NCBI GenBank assembly: GCA_023664605.1
Contig: JAMPFF010000008.1
Location: 1 to 64,000, forward strand
Direction: 5' to 3'
Length of the DNA: 64,000 bases
Source: Clostridium sp.
GTDB lineage: Bacteria; Bacillota; Clostridia; Lachnospirales; Lachnospiraceae
How positions within the stretch are numbered: the stretch's first letter is position 1; the number at the start of each line of letters is the position of its first letter. The notes beneath the pieces are model-generated. The model was not told the origin of the DNA and ran no database searches. It saw nothing but the letters and a program-made list of their open reading frames with translations. The translations under genes were made by a program, and so were the position numbers. Shown in pieces: positions 15,378-23,395 of this stretch.

Positions 15378-15419
15378 ACTCCCTGTACAGGATTATAGTG
15401 TCCTGACGGGGAGTTTTTT
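15378..15419 (+). terminator. Terminator after HPr-like gene
   Basis: ACTCCC...GGGGAGT hairpin with inner AGGA/TCCT pairing, followed by a T run. Confidence 0.85.
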
Positions 15420-15548
15420 GTTATAATGGACATAGAGAAAACGGCGGAAAAAACAACAGAAAGCAACGACAGAAAAATCAGCGGAAAGAAACGGAAAGCA
15501 ACAGCGGAAAAATCAGCGGAAAGAAACGATGGAAAGGAAAAAGAAAGA

Positions 15549-18035
15549 ATGGAGATTCGGGTTTCGGTCAGAAATCTGGTAGAATTTATATTGCGCTGCG
15601 GAGACATTGATAACCGTAAAACTTCGGCACCGGATGCCATGCAGGAGGGTGGGCGTATCCACCGTATGATTCAGAGGCGGATGGGAGCGGAATACCATGC
15701 GGAGGTTGGCTTGCGCATGGTTTATCCGACCGATGAATATGATATTGTCATCGAAGGGCGCGCCGACGGTATTATTATAGAGCCGTATGGGAACAAAAGC
15801 GTGGTACCGGAGCTTACCGATACGAAGATTCCACCGGAAAGTACGGATAATGTCACGGTAACAATCGATGAAATCAAGGGAACCTACCGTGATATTGTAA
15901 AGATGAAACAGGCTGTGGCGGTCCATCTGGCGCAGGCGAAATGCTATGCCTATATATTTGCCCTGCAAAACCGCCTTCGTTCGATTCGTATCAGAATGAC
16001 ATACTGCCAGCTTGACGCCGATAATATTACGGATATCAGTCAGGACGCCATCCGGTATTTCCACTATGAATATAGTTTTACGGAATTAGAGGAATGGTTT
16101 GAAGAGGTTATGGAACAGTACAGGAAGTGGGCGGACTATAGCTTTTCGTGGCAGAAATTGAGACAGGCGTCCATCAAAGAGCTTGTTTTTCCTTTTTCCT
16201 ACAGAGAGGGGCAGAAAGAGCTGGCTTCCTATGTATATCAGACGATTTATCATAAAAGAAAGCTTTTTATCGAAGCGCCAACCGGCGTCGGCAAGACAAT
16301 TTCTACGGTATTTCCGGCGGTAAAAGCTATGGGAGAGGGAATCGGGGAAAAGATTTTTTATCTGACGGCCAAGACGATTACAAGAACGGTTGCGGAAGAT
16401 ACCTTTCAGTTATTGCGCAGTAAGGGCTTACAGTTTAAGACGGTTGTTTTGACGGCAAAAGAAAAAATCTGTTTTTTAGAGGAGATGGAATGCAATCCGG
16501 AGGCTTGTCCTTATGCCAAAGGCCATTATGATAGAATCAATGAGGCCATGTATGCGCTTTTGACAAACGAGGACAGCTTTCACAGGGAAAAAATAGAAGA
16601 ATATGCAAAAAAATATCAGGTCTGTCCGTTTGAGATGTGTCTGGACATGAGCTTGTTTTCCGATGCCGTTATATGCGACTATAACTATGTTTTTGACCCG
16701 CATGTGTATCTGCGGCGTTTTTTTGCGGAGGGAAGCAGGGGAGAATACCTGTTTTTAATCGACGAGGCGCACAATCTGGTGGAGCGTGGCAGACAGATGT
16801 ACAGCGCCGTTTTACGCAAGGAAGATTTTTTACGGCTAAAAAAGGCAGTGAAAGAATATTCTCCGAGGCTGGAAAAGCAGCTTGAAAAATGCAATAAGGA
16901 ATTGCTTTCTCTAAAGCGGGAATGCAGTAATTATAAAATAGAAGATAATATTTCTTCTTTCCTTATGACGCTTAACCGTTTAAACAACGGCATGGCGGAT
17001 TATCTGGAGGAACACGAAACAAGCCCGGTGCGTCAGGATGTTCTGGAATTTTATTTTGAGGTCTCACATTTTTTAGGCATTTATGATTTGGTGGACGATA
17101 ATTATGTGACATATACGCAAATGGACGATGACGGCGGCTTTTCGGTGAAGTTATTCTGCGTCAATCCGGCGAATAACTTAAGGGAATGCATGATGCGGGG
17201 GCGGAGTACGATTCTGTTTTCCGCGACGCTTTTGCCGATTCAGTATTATAAGACGCTGCTGGGAGCGGAAGAGGGAGACTATGAAGTTTATGCGAAGTCC
17301 GTTTTCAGACCGGATAAGAGAGGGCTTTATATCGGAAGCGATGTGACAAGTAAATATACGAGGCGCGGCGAGGTGGAATATTATCATATTGCTTCCTATA
17401 TCTATGAGACGGTAAAGAACAGGCACGGAAACTATATGGTCTTTTTCCCGTCACATGCTTTTTTAAAGAATGTATATGAAAGCTTCACGGCGCATTTTGC
17501 AGAAGAACAGATAGAATGCATTGTGCAGGAAGATTATATGAACGAACGCTCCAGGGAGGAATTTTTAAGCCGTTTTACGGGGAATGAGGATTGTAATTTA
17601 GAGAGCGTGATTCATATGGACATCGAAGTGGAGGAAGAAAAAATCCTGCTTGGATTCTGCGTGATGGGAGGTATTTTCAGCGAGGGCATCGATTTGAAAA
17701 ACGATAGTCTAATCGGGGCAATTATCGTCGGAACCGGTTTGCCGCAGGTGTGTAACGAAAGGGAAATTTTGAAAAAATACTTTGACGGCTGGGGAGAAAA
17801 CGGTTTTGACTATGCCTACAGATATCCGGGAATGAATAAAGTGCTGCAGGCGGCGGGGCGCGTAATCAGGACAATGGATGATGTCGGTATTGTCGTACTG
17901 CTGGACGAGCGGTTTCTAAATCCCGCCTACCAAAGACTTTTCCCAAGGGAGTGGAGCAATTACGAGGTTGTTACAATGAGGCAGATTGCCGCCAGAGTGG
18001 AAGAGTTTTGGAATAATAAGTTGAAAAAACCCTGA
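15549..18035 (+). CDS. PD-(D/E)XK nuclease fused to XPD/DinG-like helicase
   Basis: An 828-residue protein. Residues 1-200 show a RecB/Cas4-like nuclease pattern: GRADGI (Asp), then DEIKGTY (E-x-K) and HLAQAKCYAY. A superfamily 2 helicase follows: Walker A APTGVGKT, four cysteines between (CFLEEMECNPEACP, CPFEMC) likely binding 4Fe-4S, DEAH box FLIDEAHNL, and C-terminal GRVIRT. It probably processes damaged or branched DNA. The frame is open to 15426, but that start overlaps a TATAAT-like element and a low-complexity repeat, so ATG 15549 is preferred. It belongs to the DEAD_2/Helicase_C_2 type. Confidence 0.85.
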   Translation: MEIRVSVRNLVEFILRCGDIDNRKTSAPDAMQEGGRIHRMIQRRMGAEYHAEVGLRMVYPTDEYDIVIEGRADGIIIEPYGNKSVVPELTDTKIPPESTDNVTVTIDEIKGTYRDIVKMKQAVAVHLAQAKCYAYIFALQNRLRSIRIRMTYCQLDADNITDISQDAIRYFHYEYSFTELEEWFEEVMEQYRKWADYSFSWQKLRQASIKELVFPFSYREGQKELASYVYQTIYHKRKLFIEAPTGVGKTISTVFPAVKAMGEGIGEKIFYLTAKTITRTVAEDTFQLLRSKGLQFKTVVLTAKEKICFLEEMECNPEACPYAKGHYDRINEAMYALLTNEDSFHREKIEEYAKKYQVCPFEMCLDMSLFSDAVICDYNYVFDPHVYLRRFFAEGSRGEYLFLIDEAHNLVERGRQMYSAVLRKEDFLRLKKAVKEYSPRLEKQLEKCNKELLSLKRECSNYKIEDNISSFLMTLNRLNNGMADYLEEHETSPVRQDVLEFYFEVSHFLGIYDLVDDNYVTYTQMDDDGGFSVKLFCVNPANNLRECMMRGRSTILFSATLLPIQYYKTLLGAEEGDYEVYAKSVFRPDKRGLYIGSDVTSKYTRRGEVEYYHIASYIYETVKNRHGNYMVFFPSHAFLKNVYESFTAHFAEEQIECIVQEDYMNERSREEFLSRFTGNEDCNLESVIHMDIEVEEEKILLGFCVMGGIFSEGIDLKNDSLIGAIIVGTGLPQVCNEREILKKYFDGWGENGFDYAYRYPGMNKVLQAAGRVIRTMDDVGIVVLLDERFLNPAYQRLFPREWSNYEVVTMRQIAARVEEFWNNKLKKP

Positions 18036-18177
18036 TTTTTCCCCATCATAATGCATGTTACTTAATTATACTATATTCGAGCAATTTCCGCATAAAATAT
18101 ATTAGAAAATTTTGTCATTATGGAGAAAATTGTCACACTATGGAAAGGGAGTCATAAATGTATGACACGAGTGTCAA

Positions 18178-18326
18178 TGTGGATAACTCTGTGGAAATTG
18201 GGGATTTCTTCTGCAATTTCACCTGTTTTTGAAACGAAGCCGTCATAAATTCTGTGGATAAGTCAGTCAATTTTGATTTTGAAAATGAAAAAAACTGTTT
18301 GAGTCAATAACGGTTTCTGTGGATTT
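18178..18326 (+). promoter_or_regulatory. Cluster of four DnaA-box-like sites
   Basis: In the 394-bp AT-rich gap after the helicase gene, TGTGGATAA occurs perfectly at 18178 and 18253, and near-matches TGTGGAAAT and TGTGGATTT occur at 18190 and 18318, all in one orientation. Two short palindromes (GTCATA-N4-TATGAC; GACAC-GA-GTGTC) precede them. No dnaA, dnaN or rpmH gene is near. Confidence 0.5.
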
Positions 18327-18328
18327 TA

Positions 18329-18357
18329 TTGGCAAGCTGCCGGAAGTGTGATACACT
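18329..18357 (+). promoter_or_regulatory. Promoter of glycosyltransferase gene
   Basis: TTGGCA, 17 bases, TACACT with an extended -10 TGA. It directly follows the last DnaA-like box. A GCGATATTATCGC palindrome lies in the leader. Confidence 0.6.
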
Positions 18358-18429
18358 AGCGATGGAGCAGAAATTTGTGATTCCCGGTGCGATATTATCG
18401 CAGTGGGTTGAAAAAAAGGCGCAGTCATT

Positions 18430-19908
18430 ATGATGAAGAATTGGACTATAAAAAACATAAAAAAACAGGTGATATGGGAAATGGCGGTTCTATGGATAAG
18501 CGGCGTTTTATTCCTATTGTATTTTTCCTATATGACAAGTCCGTTGTTTCCGTATTCCTACGGATGGGATTCGGCCTTTTTCCAGCTTGTGGGAAACGGT
18601 ATGACAAAGGGTTATCTGCCATACCGGGATTTTTACGATATGAAAGGGCCTTGGCTTTTTTTTATTGAATATGCGGCGCAGCTTCTTTGGCGCGGAAGGA
18701 CGGGTATCTTTTTGTTGCAGTGTGTCAGCCTGTGCTGTGTGTTATTTTTATGCAGCCGCATTTACAGGCGGTATTTTGGCGGCAGCGGCATCATCAAAAG
18801 CCTGGTAACGGTTCTGCCGCTTTATGTGGCGCTTGCCTCGACAATCGAGGGGGGGAATCTGACGGAGGAATGGAGCCTGCCCTTTATCTTTTTATCTGTT
18901 TACCTTTCGTTAGATTTCATTATGGGAGAAAAGAAAGCGCACAGACCTGTTTTTGGTTTCGTATATGGCGTCTGCTTTGGCATTATCGCGCTTATCAGAA
19001 TCACGAATGCGGTTATGATATGCGCCATTGTTTTAACTATCTCCTGTTATCTTATCAAAAATAAAGAATGGAAAAACCTGTTATGGAATGCGGCGGCGTT
19101 TCTTTTGGGGCTGGCAGCAGCGTTTCTTCTTCCCGTGCTTTACTTTGGATATTATGGGGAACTTGGCGATATGCTGCAATGCGTTTTTGTATTTGGCTAT
19201 ATATATGGTACGGAGGGATTTCAAATAGGAGCGGGCGGCATCTTTTTAGTAACGCTGCTGTTACCGCTTATGGTATTTGTGTTGACCGGACAGGATAATA
19301 GGAAACTGTGGATGCTTGTACTATGGAATACAGCAGGGATGATGATAACGCTGGGAATGGGAAACAGCACGCTGCATGATTATATCATGGTGATTCCGGG
19401 GATGATGTTCGGCGTATGGCGGTTTGTGCAGACATGGCAGCTTATGCGGACGCAGCGAGAGGAAAGTTTTGATAAAATAAGAAGATATCTGATGATAGCA
19501 GCTGCTATTGTATGCTTTGCCTATCCGTGCTATAAGATGGCGGGAGCGGGCATCTCCATTTGGAAGCAGGCGGGGGATGATACGGCGTACCGTAATGTGA
19601 TGGAAACGGCAGAGTGCATTCCGGAAGCGGAACGAAACAGCGTATGGGGATATGAGATAGCTTTGCGGTGGTATACGATTGCGGATGTTATACCATATCA
19701 TAGATACTGCGGGTGGCAGGAGCATTATATGAGTCTTTCCCCGCAGATTGCAGCGGAAGTAAAAGAGATGTTAGAGACTGCTCCGCCCAAATGGATTGTG
19801 ACGAAAAAAAGCGCAGTGATAGAAAATGAGACGGTAAAGGACAAAATGGCTAAAGAGTACAGCCTTTATATGGAAAACGAGGAATATAAACTCTATCAGC
19901 ATCAATAA
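18430..19908 (+). CDS. Multi-spanning membrane glycosyltransferase-like protein (GT39/ArnT-like)
   Basis: A 492-residue protein with about ten to twelve hydrophobic segments. The first extracytoplasmic loop GWDSAFFQLVGNGM...GYLPYRDFYDMKGP has the acidic residue and D-x-K-P-like motif of GT-C lipid-phosphosugar glycosyltransferases. The C-terminal soluble part (from about residue 380) is short. It probably transfers a lipid-linked sugar to an envelope acceptor; donor and acceptor are unknown. It stands alone with its own promoter and a terminator. Confidence 0.65.
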   Translation: MMKNWTIKNIKKQVIWEMAVLWISGVLFLLYFSYMTSPLFPYSYGWDSAFFQLVGNGMTKGYLPYRDFYDMKGPWLFFIEYAAQLLWRGRTGIFLLQCVSLCCVLFLCSRIYRRYFGGSGIIKSLVTVLPLYVALASTIEGGNLTEEWSLPFIFLSVYLSLDFIMGEKKAHRPVFGFVYGVCFGIIALIRITNAVMICAIVLTISCYLIKNKEWKNLLWNAAAFLLGLAAAFLLPVLYFGYYGELGDMLQCVFVFGYIYGTEGFQIGAGGIFLVTLLLPLMVFVLTGQDNRKLWMLVLWNTAGMMITLGMGNSTLHDYIMVIPGMMFGVWRFVQTWQLMRTQREESFDKIRRYLMIAAAIVCFAYPCYKMAGAGISIWKQAGDDTAYRNVMETAECIPEAERNSVWGYEIALRWYTIADVIPYHRYCGWQEHYMSLSPQIAAEVKEMLETAPPKWIVTKKSAVIENETVKDKMAKEYSLYMENEEYKLYQHQ

Positions 19909-19910
19909 AT

Positions 19911-19936
19911 CGCCGCATTGCGAAACCGGCGTTTTT
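19911..19936 (+). terminator. Terminator after glycosyltransferase gene
   Basis: CGCCG (19911) pairs with CGGCG (19927-19931), followed by five Ts. Confidence 0.65.
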
Positions 19937-20016
19937 ATGATATGATAGATGAGGTCTTTGGCAAAAGACAAATAAAAACAAAAAAGACAGATAGAGGTAA
20001 AGAGAGGGGAAAACAA

Positions 20017-21327
20017 ATGTGGGCATATGAGAGTGTTTTTTATCAGATATATCCGTTGGGATTTTGCGGCGCGCCGTTTGAAAACGACGGCGTATTGGAG
20101 TCCAGAATAGAAAAAGTGAACGACTGGATTCCGCATATGAAGAAGCTGGGCGTTAATGCGATTTATTTTTCACCGGTGTTTGAATCCGACACGCACGGTT
20201 ATAATACGAGGGATTATCATAAAATTGACTGTCGTCTGGGAACGAACGAGGATTTTGTGAAAGTTTGCAAGAATCTGCATGAAAACGGGATTAAGGTGAT
20301 TTTAGACGGCGTCTTTAATCATGTAGGCAGAGGGTTCTGGGCGTTTCAGGATGTGTTGGAGAAAAGATGGGATTCGCCTTACAAGGACTGGTTCCATATC
20401 AGTTTTGACGGCAATTCCAATTATAACGACGGCCTCTGGTATGAGGGCTGGGAGGGCAACTATGATTTGGTGAAGCTTAACCTGCGCCATGAGGATGTTA
20501 TCAATCATATTTTAGACAGTGTCAAAGGATGGGTGGAAGAATTTGACATCGACGGGCTGCGCCTCGATGTCGCTTACTGCCTCGACCATGATTTTTTGCG
20601 CAGGCTGCGGAGTTTCTGCGATGGTTTAAAACCGGATTTTTATCTGTTGGGCGAGACGCTGCACGGCGATTACAATCAGTGGATGAATGATAGTATGCTT
20701 CATTCCGTTACGAACTATGAATGTTATAAGGGGTTGTTTTCCAGCTTTAACAGCATGAATTTGTTTGAAATTATTCATTCGCTCTTACGGCAGTTCGGAC
20801 CGGAAAACTGGACCTTATATAGAGGAAAACATTTACTTTCCTTTGTGGACAACCATGATGTGACGAGGATTGCCAGTAATTTGACAAATGAAAAACATCT
20901 GCCGCTTATTTACGCCCTTTGCTTCGGTATGCCGGGCATCCCCTGCGTTTATTACGGAAGCGAATGGGGGGCAAAAGCGTTAAAGAGCGAGGGAGACCCC
21001 GCGCTGCGCGCCTGCTTTGAGAAGCCGGAGTGGACGGATTTGTGTGACTGGATTGGCGCGCTTGCAGAGGCAAAGAAAAATTCTCCTGCCTTAAATTATG
21101 GAACATTCCGTTCCGTGGTACTGACGAATAAACAGTGTATCTTCGAGAGAAAAGCGGATGACGAGCGCGTGCTGGTGGCAATCAATGCGGACAGTGAAAG
21201 CTATACGGCGCATTTCGACGCGGGCTGCGGCATGGCGGTCGATTTAATAAGCGGTAAGGAGCATGATTTCGGGGGCGGAAGCGAACTGCCGCCTTACAGC
21301 GCATACTTCTGGAAGATGGAAAGATAG
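20017..21327 (+). CDS. Alpha-amylase family (GH13) glycosidase
   Basis: A 436-residue enzyme without signal peptide, so cytoplasmic. GH13 regions I-IV are present: DGVFNHVG, GLRLDVAY (nucleophile Asp), LLGETLHG (acid/base Glu) and FVDNHDVTR. Its compact size and YQIYPLGFCGAP start are like the neopullulanase/cyclomaltodextrinase-like intracellular enzymes that trim maltodextrins. The frame is open to 19918, but ATG 20017 with an upstream GAGGGG site matches the family start. It appears monocistronic. Confidence 0.9.
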   Translation: MWAYESVFYQIYPLGFCGAPFENDGVLESRIEKVNDWIPHMKKLGVNAIYFSPVFESDTHGYNTRDYHKIDCRLGTNEDFVKVCKNLHENGIKVILDGVFNHVGRGFWAFQDVLEKRWDSPYKDWFHISFDGNSNYNDGLWYEGWEGNYDLVKLNLRHEDVINHILDSVKGWVEEFDIDGLRLDVAYCLDHDFLRRLRSFCDGLKPDFYLLGETLHGDYNQWMNDSMLHSVTNYECYKGLFSSFNSMNLFEIIHSLLRQFGPENWTLYRGKHLLSFVDNHDVTRIASNLTNEKHLPLIYALCFGMPGIPCVYYGSEWGAKALKSEGDPALRACFEKPEWTDLCDWIGALAEAKKNSPALNYGTFRSVVLTNKQCIFERKADDERVLVAINADSESYTAHFDAGCGMAVDLISGKEHDFGGGSELPPYSAYFWKMER

Positions 21328-21347
21328 AAATTTTATCAAAAGAGTAG

Positions 21348-21388
21348 TTGACTTTTCTCTGATAATAACGTATTATAGCAAGTACGTT
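21348..21388 (+). promoter_or_regulatory. Promoter and operator of the ABC exporter leader
   Basis: TTGACT, 17 bases, TATTAT (21371-21376). An inverted repeat AACGTA...TACGTT (21367-21388) straddles the -10, a likely repressor site. Confidence 0.7.
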
Positions 21389-21438
21389 ATATAGTGTGAT
21401 TACAGAAATTGAAAAATAAAGGAAAGGAGGTAACAACA

Positions 21439-21534
21439 ATGTTCACATATGTAAATTTTGACAGTAAAAAAGACAGAAAAACAAAACAAAGAGTAACAGG
21501 ACATGAGATTACCTCCGTATATAGGAAACATTGA
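21439..21534 (+). CDS. 31-residue leader peptide of ABC exporter operon
   Basis: A short frame starting MFTYVNFDSKKDRKTKQRVT with a perfect AAAGGAGG site. It is very basic, lies on the exporter transcript and is followed 45 bases later by a terminator. By position and size it resembles BmrB, the leader peptide whose stalled translation controls the Bacillus heterodimeric exporter BmrCD. The similarity is of arrangement, not of sequence. Confidence 0.65.
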   Translation: MFTYVNFDSKKDRKTKQRVTGHEITSVYRKH

Positions 21535-21579
21535 TAGTGACCGGCATATGGTTATATCAGTGAAACGCGTTATGTAAGC

Positions 21580-21609
21580 AGCCACGGTAATTTCACCGTG
21601 GCTGTTTTT
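21580..21609 (+). terminator. Leader terminator (attenuator) before ABC exporter
   Basis: Perfect 9-bp stem AGCCACGGT/ACCGTGGCT with a T run, located between the leader peptide and the exporter genes. I did not find a convincing antiterminator. Confidence 0.8.
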
Positions 21610-21658
21610 GCGTGAAGAGAATACGGAGGACGGTCGGTGAGGGGGTTTTATCAATATT

Positions 21659-23392
21659 ATGAAGAAAATATCAACCTATATATGGGAGAATAAGGCGTCA
21701 TATCTATTGGCGGTAGCGGCTATTTTCATTGCGGTTACGCTGGATATGATGTCGCCGAGACTGACGAAGCTTGTCGTTGACGACGTCATCGTCGGCGGGA
21801 ATATCGCCAAGTTAAAATATCTGCTGCTCGGCTTTCTGGGAATCGGCGTGGGCAGAAGCGTATTTCAGTATGTCAAGGAATATACATTCGACAGTACGGC
21901 GTCGAAGATTACGGCGCAGATGCGTAAGGATTTGTTCGTACATATTCAGTCTTTGAGCGCGGATTTTTTTGACAGAACCAATACCGGTGAGTTGATGGCG
22001 CGTGTAAAAGAGGATATAGACCATATCTGGGACGCGCTGGGGTTTGTCGGGATGTTGATTATCGAGGTCATCTATCATACAAGCATCATTTTAGCAAGTA
22101 TGTATATGCTGAACTGGAAACTGGCGCTGATTCCGACACTGTCCATGATTTTTTGCGGCGCTATCGCGCTTATTATGGAAAAAAAGTTAGGCGGCGTCTA
22201 TGAGGAAATCAGCGAGGAAAATGCGGCGCTCAATACGGTAGCGGAGGAAAACTTGGCGGGGGTGCGGACGGTTAAGGCATTTGCCAGAGAGAAGTTTGAG
22301 ATTGGCAAGTTTTTATCGCATAACCAGAGATACTACGACTTAAATATGAAACAGTCAAAGGTTTTCGTGAAATACTACCCATATTTTTCGGTAGTATCCA
22401 AGGTGCTGCCGTTATTGACTATATTGGTCGGTGGAAAATTTGTCATTGGGAAAGAGATGACGCTTGGCGAAATGACGGCGTTTGTGGAATATTCTACAAA
22501 TATCGTATGGCCGATGGAGATGTTAGGGTGGCTGACAAACAGCTTTTCTTCTGCCGTAGCGTCCAATAAAAAGATTCGCAGAATCTATCAGGAAAGCCCA
22601 AGCATTACGGAGGTGGAAAATCCGATTGTACTGGAAAAAATAGAGGGAAAAATCTGTTTTGACCATGTCAGTTTCCACAAGGCGGATATGTATGAAATTC
22701 TGCATGATATCTCTTTTACGCTGGAACCGGGAAAGACGCTCGGCATTATGGGAACGACGGGAGCCGGAAAGACTTCTATCGTGCAGCTTTTACAGCGAAT
22801 GTATGATGCGACGGGCGGCAGTATATCCATAGATGATGTGGATATCAGACAGCTTTCGTTAGAGCAGCTTAGAAGCAATATCAGCTATGTGATGCAGGAC
22901 GTATTTTTGTTTTCCGATACGATTAATGAAAATATCAAGCTCGGCAAGAAGAGTACGACGGATTTTAATATGGTATGCAAAGCCTCTACGGATGCGCAGG
23001 CAAGCGAATTTATCGAGCGGATGGAAAGAAAATACGATACCGTAATAGGCGAAAGAGGGGTAGGACTCTCCGGCGGGCAGAAGCAGAGGATTAGTATCGC
23101 AAGGGCGCTTTCCAAAAAAGACCCGATTCTGGTACTGGATGATTCCACTTCCGCGCTGGATATGGAAACGGAGCATTTGATTCAGGAAACGCTGGAAAAA
23201 CTGCAAGGTACCACAAAGATTATCATTGCCCATCGTATCAGCGCGGTGCGGAATGCGGATGAAATTCTGGTATTGCAGGATGGCGGTATTGCGGAACGGG
23301 GAACGCATGAGAGCCTGCTTGCCGAAAAAGGTTTATATTATGAGACATATCTTGCCCAGTACGGCGAGGTATTGGAAGCAAAGGAGGCGTAG
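21659..23392 (+). CDS. ABC exporter half-transporter, degenerate-site subunit
   Basis: A 577-residue type IV ABC half-transporter: six transmembrane segments (about 1-300), then an ATPase with Walker A GTTGAGKT, signature LSGGQ, Walker B ILVLDDSTSALD and H-loop IIAHR. The catalytic Glu after Walker B is Asp (LDD), the hallmark of the non-hydrolysing site of heterodimeric multidrug exporters such as BmrCD/TM287-288. It pairs with the next gene, whose start follows by 3 bases. Its own ribosome site is weak (GAGGGG, 13 bases from ATG), consistent with leader control. Confidence 0.9.
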   Translation: MKKISTYIWENKASYLLAVAAIFIAVTLDMMSPRLTKLVVDDVIVGGNIAKLKYLLLGFLGIGVGRSVFQYVKEYTFDSTASKITAQMRKDLFVHIQSLSADFFDRTNTGELMARVKEDIDHIWDALGFVGMLIIEVIYHTSIILASMYMLNWKLALIPTLSMIFCGAIALIMEKKLGGVYEEISEENAALNTVAEENLAGVRTVKAFAREKFEIGKFLSHNQRYYDLNMKQSKVFVKYYPYFSVVSKVLPLLTILVGGKFVIGKEMTLGEMTAFVEYSTNIVWPMEMLGWLTNSFSSAVASNKKIRRIYQESPSITEVENPIVLEKIEGKICFDHVSFHKADMYEILHDISFTLEPGKTLGIMGTTGAGKTSIVQLLQRMYDATGGSISIDDVDIRQLSLEQLRSNISYVMQDVFLFSDTINENIKLGKKSTTDFNMVCKASTDAQASEFIERMERKYDTVIGERGVGLSGGQKQRISIARALSKKDPILVLDDSTSALDMETEHLIQETLEKLQGTTKIIIAHRISAVRNADEILVLQDGGIAERGTHESLLAEKGLYYETYLAQYGEVLEAKEA

Positions 23393-23395
23393 ACC

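Noticed and set aside
15426-15548. Upstream extension of the helicase gene
   Set aside because: Start codon overlaps a TATAAT-like element and the extension is repetitive (A/G-rich tandem repeat); the conserved domain begins at ATG 15549.
18178-18326. Replication origin
   Set aside because: DnaA boxes are present but there is no dnaA/dnaN neighbourhood, no clear unwinding element and too few boxes.
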